Assembly (NCBI GenBank): GCA_945909635.1
Contig: OX246690.1
Coordinates: 3,906,001 to 3,970,000, forward strand
DNA length: 64,000 nucleotides
Direction: 5' to 3'
From: Clostridioides difficile_A
Lineage (GTDB): Bacteria; Bacillota; Clostridia; Peptostreptococcales; Peptostreptococcaceae
The translations under genes were made by a program, and so were the position numbers. Under the pieces are notes generated by a model. It worked only from the letters and a program-made list of their open reading frames with translations. It searched no databases and was not told the DNA's origin. Below, in pieces: positions 52,455 to 62,200 of this stretch (positions are counted from its first letter, which is position 1; every line of letters starts with the position of its first letter).

Positions 52455-52739
52455 TCAACGGTTTATATCAACATAAACGGTTTCATTAGGCTTTACCATA
52501 TTTAATCTTTTTCTTGCTATCTCTTCTAAGTCTCCTTCATATGATTTTTCATCTTTCTTTAAGCTGTTTATTTGTATTTCAGTCTTTTTTAATTGTTTAT
52601 TTAGACTTGCTATTTCTTTTTTATACTCTTTGGCTTTTGTGTACTCAAATACAAACCCTGTCATCATACTAAAAAGTGATATTCCTAAAAATAAACTGAC
52701 AACAATAATTTGTCCTGAAAATTTTTTTCTTAAGTTCAT
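52455..52739 (-). CDS. divIC: FtsB/DivIC-family septum formation initiator
   Basis: Bitopic cell-division protein (94 aa): a short basic head, one membrane helix (about 12-32), an extracytoplasmic coiled coil (KEYKKEIASLNKQLKKTEIQINSLKKDEKSYEGDLEEIARKRLNMVKPNE) and the family end motif near NETVYVDI. Partner of FtsL and DivIB/FtsQ at the septum. It lies five bases after yabQ, as in B. subtilis where divIC follows yabQ. Confidence 0.92.
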   Translation of the reverse strand: MNLRKKFSGQIIVVSLFLGISLFSMMTGFVFEYTKAKEYKKEIASLNKQLKKTEIQINSLKKDEKSYEGDLEEIARKRLNMVKPNETVYVDINR

Positions 52740-52744
52740 TTTCC

Positions 52745-53278
52745 CTACACCCTTTTTTTGGTTTTATTTTTTTTCTTCTTATGTTTTGATTTTTTCTTGC
52801 TCTTTAACTTTTTATTTGATTTTCTTTTTATACTTTTCTTTGTTGCTATAAATATATTAGGTATATAAAATATAATATCAAATAGTAGGTGTAGTGAATA
52901 GATTATAACGTAATACAAATTATTTAAAAAACTGACTATGTATTGTATAACTTTTTTTAAAAAATTCCTCACAAAACAGATTATTTTATTGATAATTGAT
53001 AAAACAATTTTACTTATGGTGTTATAGTATAAAATAAAACCAATAAACAAAGCCACAAAATGGTAATATCTTAAATCAAAAAATTCTGTAAGGTTTATTG
53101 TTACAAATATTATAGCTGTTGCTAGAAACCAAAATAATACATCAAAGATTATCGCGAAATAATTGATAAATTTAAAGTTTCCTCTTAGACCTCTATAAAA
53201 ATCAAACAATACTCCTATAAGTATTCCACCATAAATAGTAGCATAAAAAATGCTTACATCTTGAGTGAAAGGTATCAT
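52745..53278 (-). CDS. yabQ: Spore cortex biosynthesis protein YabQ
   Basis: Membrane protein of 177 residues with four to five helices and the family opening DVSIFYATIYGGILIGVLFDFYRGLR. The C-terminal ~30 residues are a striking lysine run (about 20 Lys). Required for spore cortex formation in B. subtilis; localised to the forespore membrane. Start one base after the yabP stop. Confidence 0.9.
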   Translation of the reverse strand: MIPFTQDVSIFYATIYGGILIGVLFDFYRGLRGNFKFINYFAIIFDVLFWFLATAIIFVTINLTEFFDLRYYHFVALFIGFILYYNTISKIVLSIINKIICFVRNFLKKVIQYIVSFLNNLYYVIIYSLHLLFDIIFYIPNIFIATKKSIKRKSNKKLKSKKKSKHKKKKNKTKKRV

Positions 53279-53279
53279 T

Positions 53280-53534
53280 TTATCTAAATACCTTTTTCAA
53301 GAAACTCTCTTGTGGCTTTTTAGGCTTTGCATACACCATAGAATTTATAGTTCCATCTATGCTAATTATATTTTCGTCTATACTTAGCTTGCTCATATCT
53401 AGGTTCTCGCCTTCAATTACCATCTCACCTACAGAAGTTTTAAGCTCAACTCTTTTGTCATTAAAAGAATATATGTGCTCGACTCCTGAAATAACCAGCT
53501 TTGATCTATCTTTCAAAGTTATGTTCTGTTCCAT
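53280..53534 (-). CDS. yabP: Sporulation protein YabP
   Basis: YabP/YqfC-family protein (84 aa): LKDRSKLVISGVEHIYSFNDKRVELKTSVGEMVIEGENLDMSKLSIDENIISIDGTI is the complete family core. It acts with YabQ in cortex formation in B. subtilis. GGGGGGAT lies before the ATG. Adjacent to yabQ and preceded by a 60-base gap to yabO. Confidence 0.92.
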   Translation of the reverse strand: MEQNITLKDRSKLVISGVEHIYSFNDKRVELKTSVGEMVIEGENLDMSKLSIDENIISIDGTINSMVYAKPKKPQESFLKKVFR

Positions 53535-53595
53535 AATATCCCCCCAGTAAATATTTCACTAATACTACTATTAATATACTAGAGGACTATCAATT

Positions 53596-53838
53596 TTATT
53601 CTAAAATTTCGTACATTTCTTTTGCATCATTTTTTAGCACATGCTCTTTTACTTCATTTATCTTAAGCCTCATCTTTTTCTCTCCAAATTGTATTTCTAA
53701 GGTGTCTCCAATATTCACTTCTGAAGAGGATTTAGCAACTTTTCCATTTATAGTGACAATTCCCTTATCACATGCATCCTTAGCAACAGTTCTTCTCTTT
53801 ATAATCCTAGATACCTTTAAAAACTTATCTAATCTCAT
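53596..53838 (-). CDS. S4-domain RNA-binding protein (YabO/RqcP/Hsp15 type)
   Basis: Eighty-residue S4 RNA-binding protein (MRLDKFLKVSRIIKRRTVAKDACDKGIVTINGKVAKSSSEV) with a short basic tail. Homologues (RqcP) act in ribosome quality control by binding stalled 50S-peptidyl-tRNA. I use ATG 53836-53838 with AAGGTGA upstream, as the GTG three codons earlier lies in that site. Adjacent to yabP in the same order as B. subtilis. Confidence 0.92.
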   Translation of the reverse strand: MRLDKFLKVSRIIKRRTVAKDACDKGIVTINGKVAKSSSEVNIGDTLEIQFGEKKMRLKINEVKEHVLKNDAKEMYEILE

Positions 53839-53864
53839 AATTATCACCTTCCTTAGTTCTATAG

Positions 53865-53895
53865 AAAAAGTGTGGCAAATTTATCCACACTTTTT
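53865..53895 (-). terminator. Terminator after hup
   Basis: AAAAAGTGTGG / CCACACTTTTT (11 bp) with a nine-base loop, 15 bases past the hup stop. The loop and arm also contain TTATCCACA (53881-53889), a DnaA-box match that I attribute to the hairpin. Confidence 0.85.
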
Positions 53896-53909
53896 CACAA
53901 GATTTCTAA

Positions 53910-54188
53910 TTATCCATTTATTATATCCTTTAATCCTTTTCCAGCTTTGAAAACTGGTGCTTTAGAAGCTGGTATATCTATAACTTGCTCTGGATCTCTT
54001 GGATTTCTTCCTTGTCTAGCAGCTCTTTCTCTTGTCTCAAATGTTCCAAATCCAACTAATTGAACTTTTTCGTTATTTACTAGTGCATCTTGAACAGAAC
54101 TCATAAATGCGTTTAATGCAGCCTCTGCTTCCTTCTTTGTTAATCCACTTTTTTCTGCCATCTTTGATACTAATTCAGCTTTATTCAC
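53910..54188 (-). CDS. hup: DNA-binding protein HU
   Basis: Dimeric nucleoid protein (92 aa). Opening MNKAELVSKMAEKSGLTKKEAEAALNAF and DNA-arm FGTFETRERAARQGRNPRDPEQVIDIPASKAPVFKAGKGLK are the HU signature, including the intercalating proline in RNP. GTG start at 54186-54188 with AGGAGG upstream. Inserted between yabN and yabO, where B. subtilis has none. Confidence 0.97.
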   Translation of the reverse strand: MNKAELVSKMAEKSGLTKKEAEAALNAFMSSVQDALVNNEKVQLVGFGTFETRERAARQGRNPRDPEQVIDIPASKAPVFKAGKGLKDIING

Positions 54189-54276
54189 GATATTTACCTC
54201 CTAAAAATGTTTATAATATAGACTTCTATCTTTGTGATAAAAGTTCTAGATTTTTGACAAATTTCCTTCCACAATT

Positions 54277-55725
54277 TTATTGTTTTTTAGCCTGATTCCA
54301 AAATTCATCCATCTCTTCAAGTGTCATGTCTTCTAATTTTTTATTTAAATTCATTGCACTTTTCTCCACAAACTCAAATCTATTTATGAATTTATCGGTA
54401 GTACAGTTCAAGGCTTCTCCTGAGTCTATGTCTAAAAATCTAGCTAGATTTACTATCGAAAATAATAAATCGCCTAGTTCTTCCTTTATGTATTTTATAT
54501 TCCCGACCCTGTGTTCGTCAAGTAATTCCTGATATTCTTCTTCAATTTTTTTAAATACATCTTCTACATTGTCCCAATCAAAGCCAACAAGGGCTGCTTT
54601 ATGTTGAACTTTACTAGCCTTCATAAGAGCTGGTAAATGCTTTGGTATCCTTCTAAGGCTATCTGTTATAGTGCTTTCGCCCTTCTCTTCTTTCTTTAAT
54701 TCTTCCCAAGTTTTTTCAAACTTAGACATATCTAGTTTTACACCACTAAATATATGAGGATGTCTATTAATTAATTTTTTACATATTCCATTTACTACTT
54801 CTTTTAAATCAAAGTAGCCTTCCTCATTTCCTATCTGGCAATGGAATATAACTTGTAAAAGAACATCTCCTAGTTCTTCTACCATTTCATCTATATCATT
54901 ATTATCGATTGCATTACAAAGTTCATATGATTCCTCTATAACAGAATTTTTTAATGATTGATGTGTCTGTTTTTTATCCCATTCACATCCAGATGGACTT
55001 CTAAGTGTATTAACTATTATTTCTAAGTCATGTACTGTATTATACATCTTTTTAGAACTTTTGGGTATATATAAGCTAGTTAAATAGTCAAAAAAGTTTT
55101 CATTTCTGTCCAATTCGCACAGTTTTATAAACTTTTTACTTTCTAAATCTTTGACACCTGCTCCATTTACTATACATACTTCTTGATTATAGTCATAATA
55201 TTCCATAAGCTTTAACTTTACATTAGATGCTATAAATTTATCATATACTTGGGTTATTATCATACTAGTATCCAAATCTATATATGAATTTTCTATTTCA
55301 AAAGCATCTATCAATTTAAATCCCTCAGATGGGTCTATAGCCAAATAGTTAAACATAGCGTCTACAAAGCTCATAGAAGGCAATATTTCTACTGTTATGT
55401 GCTTTTCATTGGCTATTCTTTCTATTATACTTACAGTCTTTTCTGCGACTCTTGGATGACCAGGAACAGCATATATTAAATCACCCTTTGTAGATTCTTC
55501 TATGATAAACTCAGATATTTTTAAATAAACATTTTCAAAATTTTCTTCATTTTCATAAAAATAGTCTAATGAAGTGTATTGTATAGTTTCTTTAAGTTTA
55601 TCAATTATTGGATGTTTCTCTGTTCTAAAAAAAACTCTTGGGCTATTTCTTAAAGATTCTAACGCACCTTGGCTTATAAGAGAATAATCTCCTGGTCCAA
55701 GACCTACAATACTTATCTTACCCAT
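54277..55725 (-). CDS. yabN: YabN: tetrapyrrole-methylase-like domain fused to MazG NTP pyrophosphohydrolase
   Basis: Two-part protein of 482 residues. An N-terminal SAM-methyltransferase-like domain (about 1-215; ISIVGLGPGDYSLIS, YAVPGHPRVAEKTVS) is joined to a MazG domain (about 235-482) with the metal-binding EExxE/ExxD sets in EESYELCNAIDNNDIDEMVEELGDVLLQVIFH and a second copy near EEEYQELL...ELGDLLF. MazG cleans non-canonical NTPs; the N-terminal domain's substrate is unknown. ATG 55723-55725 follows AGGAGTGA; the GTG nine codons earlier lacks a site. Order matches B. subtilis yabM-yabN-yabO. Confidence 0.93.
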   Translation of the reverse strand: MGKISIVGLGPGDYSLISQGALESLRNSPRVFFRTEKHPIIDKLKETIQYTSLDYFYENEENFENVYLKISEFIIEESTKGDLIYAVPGHPRVAEKTVSIIERIANEKHITVEILPSMSFVDAMFNYLAIDPSEGFKLIDAFEIENSYIDLDTSMIITQVYDKFIASNVKLKLMEYYDYNQEVCIVNGAGVKDLESKKFIKLCELDRNENFFDYLTSLYIPKSSKKMYNTVHDLEIIVNTLRSPSGCEWDKKQTHQSLKNSVIEESYELCNAIDNNDIDEMVEELGDVLLQVIFHCQIGNEEGYFDLKEVVNGICKKLINRHPHIFSGVKLDMSKFEKTWEELKKEEKGESTITDSLRRIPKHLPALMKASKVQHKAALVGFDWDNVEDVFKKIEEEYQELLDEHRVGNIKYIKEELGDLLFSIVNLARFLDIDSGEALNCTTDKFINRFEFVEKSAMNLNKKLEDMTLEEMDEFWNQAKKQ

Positions 55726-55772
55726 AACATCACTCCTATTAGCAAATTTCACTTTATTTTTATATTATTATA

Positions 55773-55815
55773 CAAATAAGGAGCTTTACTATTTGTATAG
55801 TATTTCCTTTATTTG
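55773..55815 (-). terminator. Hairpin between spoVB-like gene and yabN
   Basis: CAAATAAGGA / TCCTTTATTTG (one bulge) outside an ACTAT/ATAGT inner helix. The tail on the minus strand is AATAATATA, not a pure U-run, so termination is possible but partial; it lies 16 bases past the spoVB-like stop. Confidence 0.5.
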
Positions 55816-55831
55816 CATATATATTCCTATA

Positions 55832-57445
55832 TTATCTTATAAGCTTAACTTTTTTTAACAATTTATATAATTTATCACCTTTTGGCATAGTCAAAATCTC
55901 TTCTTTTTTAATTCCACCTATTCCAAGTATAACTACTACATATACAATTCCACCAACACATATTGCAATTATTGTAGATATACTATTTCCCAAGAATCCA
56001 ACTAAAGCTCCATAACTCAATTTAACCATTATAAACATTGTCAAAACTGTTATAAATGGCTTTATTATAAATTCTTTTTTAGGGAAGCTTACATTCATAT
56101 GCTTTTTAACGTATAACAAGTTAATCATAGCTGCAACAAAGTATGCTGTAACTGTACCAAATGCAGAGCCTAATACATTAATATCTGGTATTCCTGTTAA
56201 AGTATAACTTATCACAATCTTACATAACATACCAGCACATAAGGCAATTACAGGTACTATTGGTTTTCCCATACCTTGAATTATACCAGTTAATGTTTGT
56301 ATTAATCCTAAAAATAATACACATGGAGTAAGAGTAAATAAAATAGTTCCTACAGAAGATGGTTCATGTGGAAACAAAAGACCCATTATTGGTATTGCTA
56401 AAGAAGCCATACCAAACGCACAAGGTAATACTATAAGTAGAGTTACCTTAACTGCACTCTTAGTATCTTTTCTAGCTTTTGTCTTGTTTCCTAATGCATA
56501 TGCTTTAGAAATTGCTGGAACTAAACTCATACTCATTGCAGTTGTTATAACTGCTGGTAAATTTATTGTGGCCATTGCCATACCTGTTAACTGACCAAAC
56601 ATTGAGTTCGCTACTTTGTATGTATAGCCTGCTTCCATAAGTCTTCTTATCACGATAACATTATCTATCATATTCACAAGTGGCATTACTGATGCTCCTA
56701 TTGTTATAGGAATAGCAACAGTTAAAAGCTTTTTAAAAATATAAGAAACTCTCTCATCTTTAAATCTTTGACTTGCATCTATCTCTGCTCTACGCTCTTT
56801 TCTCCCTAGCATATAAGCAAACATCAAATAAACCATAGATGCTACTGAACCTATTGTAGCTCCTGATATAGCACCAGCCGCCCCAAAAGTTTGACCTAGA
56901 CTTTTCATAAGTAAATAAGCCAAAGTAAGACCTAATACAACTCTAAAAAATTGCTCTGCAACTTGAGACACAGCAATCTTAGTCATATCCTGTCTCCCTT
57001 GAAAATATCCTCTATATGCAGACATTGCAGGAACAAATAATAATGCTGGAGCAATAGCTTTCATAGAGTATAATGCACCTGGATTTTTCATTACGTTTGT
57101 TACTATGTAGTCAGCACCAAAAAATAATATACAAAATGATATTATTCCAGTAATAAATAAAACTGTATGTGATACTTTAAATATCTTATTTGCACCTTTA
57201 AAATTTCCAACAGCAACTTTTTCTGAAACCAACTTTGCCACAGCTGTTGGGAATCCAGCAGTAGCTAATGTTAAAAATAGAGTATACACAGGATAAGCAG
57301 CCTGATAGTATCCCATTCCTTCTGAACCAATCATGTTACCAAGAGGAATTCTAAAAAATCCTCCCATTATCTTTACGATTACACCCGCTAGTCCAAGTAT
57401 AAGGGCTCCTTTTAAAAAAGAGTCTTTATTTTTGTTATTGTTCAT
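55832..57445 (-). CDS. spoVB: SpoVB/YabM-family polysaccharide flippase
   Basis: Membrane protein of 537 residues with about 14 helices, MVF/MOP flippase fold. Blocks: KGALILGLAGVIVKIMGGFFRIPLGNMIG, YQAAYPVYTLFLTLATAGFPTAVAKLVSEK, and VPAMSAYRGYFQGRQDMTKIAVSQ. Such proteins move lipid-linked cell-wall or cortex precursors across the membrane. Position matches B. subtilis yabM; the symbol spoVB is used for the C. difficile gene at this place from memory. ATG 57443-57445 follows GGAGG seven bases upstream; the ORF-first TTG lies before that site. Confidence 0.9.
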   Translation of the reverse strand: MNNNKNKDSFLKGALILGLAGVIVKIMGGFFRIPLGNMIGSEGMGYYQAAYPVYTLFLTLATAGFPTAVAKLVSEKVAVGNFKGANKIFKVSHTVLFITGIISFCILFFGADYIVTNVMKNPGALYSMKAIAPALLFVPAMSAYRGYFQGRQDMTKIAVSQVAEQFFRVVLGLTLAYLLMKSLGQTFGAAGAISGATIGSVASMVYLMFAYMLGRKERRAEIDASQRFKDERVSYIFKKLLTVAIPITIGASVMPLVNMIDNVIVIRRLMEAGYTYKVANSMFGQLTGMAMATINLPAVITTAMSMSLVPAISKAYALGNKTKARKDTKSAVKVTLLIVLPCAFGMASLAIPIMGLLFPHEPSSVGTILFTLTPCVLFLGLIQTLTGIIQGMGKPIVPVIALCAGMLCKIVISYTLTGIPDINVLGSAFGTVTAYFVAAMINLLYVKKHMNVSFPKKEFIIKPFITVLTMFIMVKLSYGALVGFLGNSISTIIAICVGGIVYVVVILGIGGIKKEEILTMPKGDKLYKLLKKVKLIR

Positions 57446-57530
57446 AACATAACCTCCATACTGTTTATATAACAAACTTTAATATACCATATTTTTAATG
57501 CTATATTCAATATTTTACACAAAAACTTCA

Positions 57531-57555
57531 AAAGACCTTCATTTAAAAGGTCTTT
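57531..57555 (-). terminator. Terminator after spoVT
   Basis: AAAGACCTT / AAGGTCTTT (9 bp) with a seven-base loop, then TGAAGTTTTT on the minus strand; nine bases past the spoVT stop. Confidence 0.8.
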
Positions 57556-57564
57556 ATGATAAAA

Positions 57565-58104
57565 TTATTGAACTTGTTTTCCTAAAAAGTTAGCAGCTAT
57601 TTTTAAAGATTTTTCTTCACTCTCTGCAATTGTATCTTTATCTTTTGAAACGACTACAATTGAACCTATACAGTCTCCAGATGCACTAATTATAGGCATT
57701 ATAACTTGACTAGTGTATTCTTTTTGGTCTTCTTTAAATAAAGGTAAAATATTTTTATCTTTTGAATATTTTACTGTTCTTTCACTTATTATTGCTTCTA
57801 ACTCATCACTTATACTTTTGTCTTTATAATCTTTTTTAGGAAGTTTAGATACAGCTATTATAGAATCTAAGTCTGTTATCAATACACCATACCCTAGTAC
57901 TTCAGCTAATGTTTCAGCATATTCTTGAGAGAATTCATTTAATTCCCCTATTGGAGAGTATTTTTTAAGTATGACTTCTCCATCTTTTGCTGTGAATATC
58001 TCTAAAGGGTCTCCTTCTCTAATTCTTAATGTCTTTCTTATCTCTTTTGGTATAACTACCCTTCCAAGATCATCTATTCTTCTAACTATGCCTGTTGCTT
58101 TCAT
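57565..58104 (-). CDS. spoVT: Stage V sporulation protein T, AbrB-type regulator
   Basis: Forespore transcription factor (179 aa). N-terminal AbrB swapped-hairpin domain (MKATGIVRRIDDLGRVVIPKEIRKTLRIREGDPLEIFT) and a C-terminal GAF-like domain (about 55-179). It tunes sigma-G genes and germination. I use ATG 58102-58104; ATGGAGGG six codons earlier is its ribosome site. Order mfd-(prsA)-spoVT-yabM matches B. subtilis apart from prsA. Confidence 0.95.
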   Translation of the reverse strand: MKATGIVRRIDDLGRVVIPKEIRKTLRIREGDPLEIFTAKDGEVILKKYSPIGELNEFSQEYAETLAEVLGYGVLITDLDSIIAVSKLPKKDYKDKSISDELEAIISERTVKYSKDKNILPLFKEDQKEYTSQVIMPIISASGDCIGSIVVVSKDKDTIAESEEKSLKIAANFLGKQVQ

Positions 58105-58167
58105 ATTTTTTAATCCCTCCATAAATTACTTTAAGTTTATTTTTACCATTGTTAAGAAAAATATACA

Positions 58168-58202
58168 AAAAAAGCTATATCTTATCTAGATATAGCTTTT
58201 TT
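58168..58202 (-). terminator. Terminator after the PrsA-like gene
   Basis: AAAAAAGCTATATC / GATATAGCTTTTTT (14 bp) with a seven-base loop and TTTGTATAT behind it on the minus strand; 26 bases past the prsA stop, in front of spoVT. Confidence 0.9.
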
Positions 58203-58227
58203 AAGCATATTACTCTTTTTTTAGTTT

Positions 58228-59223
58228 TTAGATTGTGATTTTATCTATTACTTTTTCATCTTTTTCTACTTTAGCTTCTTTAGTTAATTTTTCTATTTGC
58301 TCTTGATACTTATTTTTTAATAATTGGTCTTTTATAGTTTCTTTTGCATCTTCAAATGAAGTTTGCTCATTTACTCTATCTGTTACTTTAATTATATGAT
58401 ATCCATATTGAGTTTCAACTAAATTAGATACTTCACCCTTTTTCATAGAAAAAGCAGCTTCTTCAAACTCAGCAACCATTTGACCTCTTGAGAAGAAACC
58501 TAATTTGCCACCATCACTTGCTGTAGAGTCTTGTGAATATTTTTTTGCTACTTTGGCAAAATCTTCACCTGATTTAACTTCTTTAAGAGCTTCTTCAGCC
58601 TTTTTCTTAGCTTCTGCTTTTTTATCATCTGAAAGTGGTTTGTTATTATCATCTACTGTTTTCAATAAAATATGAGAAGCTTCTACTTCATCTTTTTTAA
58701 ATTCATCTTTATGTGAATCATAATATTTTTTCAGTTCTTCATCTGATATCTTAGTCTTTTTAGTAAAACTACTTTGATAATTTTGCATAGCTAAATCTTT
58801 CTCTTGTTGATCTCTTAAAAATTCGTCATCTATTCCTAGTTTTTTAAGTTGTTCTTTATATTTTTCGTCTTTGCTCATAGCATCTTTTAAATCTTTAAAA
58901 CTTTTCTCAACATCTTCTTTTTTAGGAAGTAAGTTATCTTTTTTAGCTTGAGAATATATTACTTCTGTAGTTATAAGTTGGTCAAGAATTAAATCCTTAA
59001 ACTTGTCCTTATATTTTACACCTTTTTCAACTTCCTTATCCCATATATCTTTTCCATAAGTTTGTTCCATAGAATCTTTATAAAGAGCTATAGTCTTTTT
59101 AAATTCATCTGATGATATCTTTGACCCTTCAACTGTCGCCACAGTTTCTCCTTTACTAGAACTACAGGCAGTCATAGATACTACCAAAATCATAGCTATT
59201 GCCAACGTTATTACTTTTTTCAA
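58228..59223 (-). CDS. prsA: PrsA-type lipoprotein peptidyl-prolyl isomerase (foldase)
   Basis: Lipid-anchored extracytoplasmic foldase (331 aa). Signal and lipobox MKKVITLAIAMILVVSMTAC (Cys20), an N-terminal chaperone part (about 21-175), a parvulin domain (about 180-275; ASHILLKTVDD, KYSQDSTASDGGKLGFFSRGQM, AAFSMKKGEVSNLVETQYGYHIIKV) and a Lys-rich C-terminus. TTG start at 59221-59223. It lies 30 bases past mfd, inserted in the mfd-spoVT interval. Confidence 0.93.
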   Translation of the reverse strand: MKKVITLAIAMILVVSMTACSSSKGETVATVEGSKISSDEFKKTIALYKDSMEQTYGKDIWDKEVEKGVKYKDKFKDLILDQLITTEVIYSQAKKDNLLPKKEDVEKSFKDLKDAMSKDEKYKEQLKKLGIDDEFLRDQQEKDLAMQNYQSSFTKKTKISDEELKKYYDSHKDEFKKDEVEASHILLKTVDDNNKPLSDDKKAEAKKKAEEALKEVKSGEDFAKVAKKYSQDSTASDGGKLGFFSRGQMVAEFEEAAFSMKKGEVSNLVETQYGYHIIKVTDRVNEQTSFEDAKETIKDQLLKNKYQEQIEKLTKEAKVEKDEKVIDKITI

Positions 59224-59253
59224 ATTTAAAACATCCCTTCTTAAATTTACAAG

Positions 59254-62200
59254 TTATTTTGCCTTGCACATTTTTTCTAATAATTCTTCTAATTCTGTAA
59301 CTATATTATAACCTATTTTCTGTTTAGTTCTATACTTTGTTATTGGAACTAATAATATTTCATCTTTTAATTGTCTTATTTTTTCTATTTTCAATATTTT
59401 ACACAATGATTTTATATAAGCTATTGTAAGTAATGTCTGAACTGGTTTAGGTATATCAGAGAATCTGTCCTCAAGTTCTTCTTGTATATCCAGCATATCC
59501 TCTTTGTTTTCAATAGAAGCAATTTTTTTGTACATTTCAATTTTAATCAATTCATCTTTTATATAATTATCTGGAATGTATGCATTTACGCTTAAGTCTA
59601 TTTCAACATCAATTTCTTCAACAATAGGCTCACCTTTAACCTTTTTAATTGCATCATTAAGCATTTTAACATACAAATCATAACCTATAACCGCCATATG
59701 ACCATGTTGTTGAGAACCTAAAATATTTCCAGCTCCTCTTATTTCAAGGTCTCTCATTGCTATTTTAAAACCTGAACCAAACTCTGTAAACTCTCTGACA
59801 GCTTTTAATCGTTTCTCAGCTATTTCACTCAGAGTTTTGTCTTTTTCATATAAGAGATATGCATATCCTTGTCTTGAGCTTCTGCCAACCCTACCTCTTA
59901 ATTGGTAAAGTTGAGCTAATCCCATTTTATCTGCATCATATATAATCATTGTATTTGCATTGGATATGTCCATACCTGTTTCGATTATTGTAGTACAAAC
60001 TAGTACATCATAATCTTTATTTAAAAATCCTAGGATTATATTTTCTAATGATTTAGAAGTCATTCTTCCATGTGCAACAGCTACTCTAGCATCTGGTACG
60101 AGCTTTTGAATCATGCTTGCCATCTCTTCAATATGCTCAACTCTATTGTATACGAAAAATACCTGTCCACCTCTACTTAATTCTCTCTCTATTTCATCTT
60201 GAATTACACTTTCCTTACTCTCTGTAACATATGTTATTACAGGATGTCTTTCTTGTGGAGGTTCTTCTATAACACTCATATCTCTTATTCCACTTAGAGA
60301 CATATGTAAGGTTCTTGGTATAGGAGTTGCTGAAAGTGTAAGTACATCTACTGTAGATTTAATTTTCTTTAAAGCTTCCTTATGTTTTACCCCAAATCTT
60401 TGCTCCTCATCAATAACTACAAGACCTAAGTTTGGTAAATTTATATCTTTTGATATTATTCTATGTGTCCCAATCAAAATATCTACTAATCCTTTTTTAG
60501 CATCTTCAATAATTTGTTTTTGTTGTTTTGGAGTTTTAAATCTGCTTAAAACTTCAACTCTTAAAGGATAATTTTCAAATCTTTCTTTAAATGTATTATA
60601 ATGCTGTTGAGCTAATATGGTTGTTGGAACTAGCACAGCAACTTGCTTTTGGTCCATACAAGCTTTGAAAATACTTCTAATAGCTACCTCTGTTTTTCCA
60701 TAACCAACATCTCCACATACAAGTCTGTCCATTACCTTACTTGATTCCATATCTTTTTTAGTTTCTTCTATTGCTTTTAATTGGTCTTCTGTTTCTTGAT
60801 ATGGAAACAACGATTCAAACTCTGCCTGCCAAGGTGTATCTTTTGAGAACTTATATCCTTGTATTTTTTCACGTTTTGCATAAAGTTCAATTAAATCCTT
60901 TGTCATGTCCTCAATTTCTTTTTTGACTTTTGCTTTTGCCTTTGTCCATTCATTGGTTCCAAGCTTATTTAACTTAACTTTTTCTACCTCTGCACCGATA
61001 TATTTCTGTACTTTATCCATCTGGTCTATTGGTACATATAGATTATCTCCACCTTGATAAACTATTTTCATGTAATCTTTTTTAATAGCATTGACTGTAA
61101 TCTGTTCAATCCCTGTGTATCTACCTACACCACTATTTTCATGTACTACATAATCACCAACACTTAAATCTAAAAAGGATTCGATTTTTTTCCCTTTTTT
61201 AGCTTTTTTATTACTCGCTTTAGATGCTCTTTTATAAACGCCTATCATTTCATTATCTGTTACAACAGCAAACTTTATGGATTTATACTGGAAACCGCTG
61301 TTTATATGTGCAGGTACAATTATAATTTGAGAGGATTTAATCTCAATGTCTCTATCTTTAGAAACAGTTGTTTCTAAGCCTTTATCCAACAAATCTTTAC
61401 TCAACTTAGTTGCTCTTTCCAATGTATTTGTTGCTAAAATTATTTTGTATCCATTGTATTTCAGACGATTTAATTCTTCAATTAGCAAATCTACTTTTCC
61501 ATTGAATGTAGGAACTTCTCTACTTTCAAAGTTGATTATAGATTTTATAGAAAAATTATTTATAGACTTTGGCAATAGTGAGTTTAAAACTACAGACTTG
61601 TCTTTTACTAGATATTCTAAGTCTGTATAATGATATAATAATTTTCCTTGGTTTTTAATAGCCAAGCCTCTTTCAAGATTAAGTTTATAATTTTCTCTAA
61701 ACTCATTTATATAATTTTCACATCTCTCTTTAAGTCTTGTTATATCATTTATAAATACTATTGCATCATCTGCTAGATAAGTAAATATACTTTTGTTTTC
61801 TTCTGGATAAATATAATCTATATAGTTTTCTACTCCTTCAAAATAAGTCTTGCTTGATATATAGTCTATATTTTGAAATGTACCTTCATCAGTAATCTTA
61901 GTTGTTTCTTTTTTTAGTTTAACTAATGCATCTGTAGTTTTCTCTGGATAAATAAATTCTCTGGATGGGGTAATAGAAAACTGTTGTAATTTATCAATTG
62001 ATTTTTGCGAATATACGTCAAAAGTTCGTATGGAATCTATCTCATCATCAAATAATTCCATACGAATTGGATTTGTATATTCAAGTGAAAATACATCTAT
62101 AATTCCACCTCTTATACTAAATTGACCAAACCCCTCTATTTTTGAAACTCTTTCATATCCTAATGAAACTAGTTTTTCAGTTAATTTTTCTAAATCTAAG

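Noticed and set aside
53881..53889. TTATCCACA, an exact DnaA-box match
   Set aside because: Isolated and fully explained by the hup terminator hairpin.
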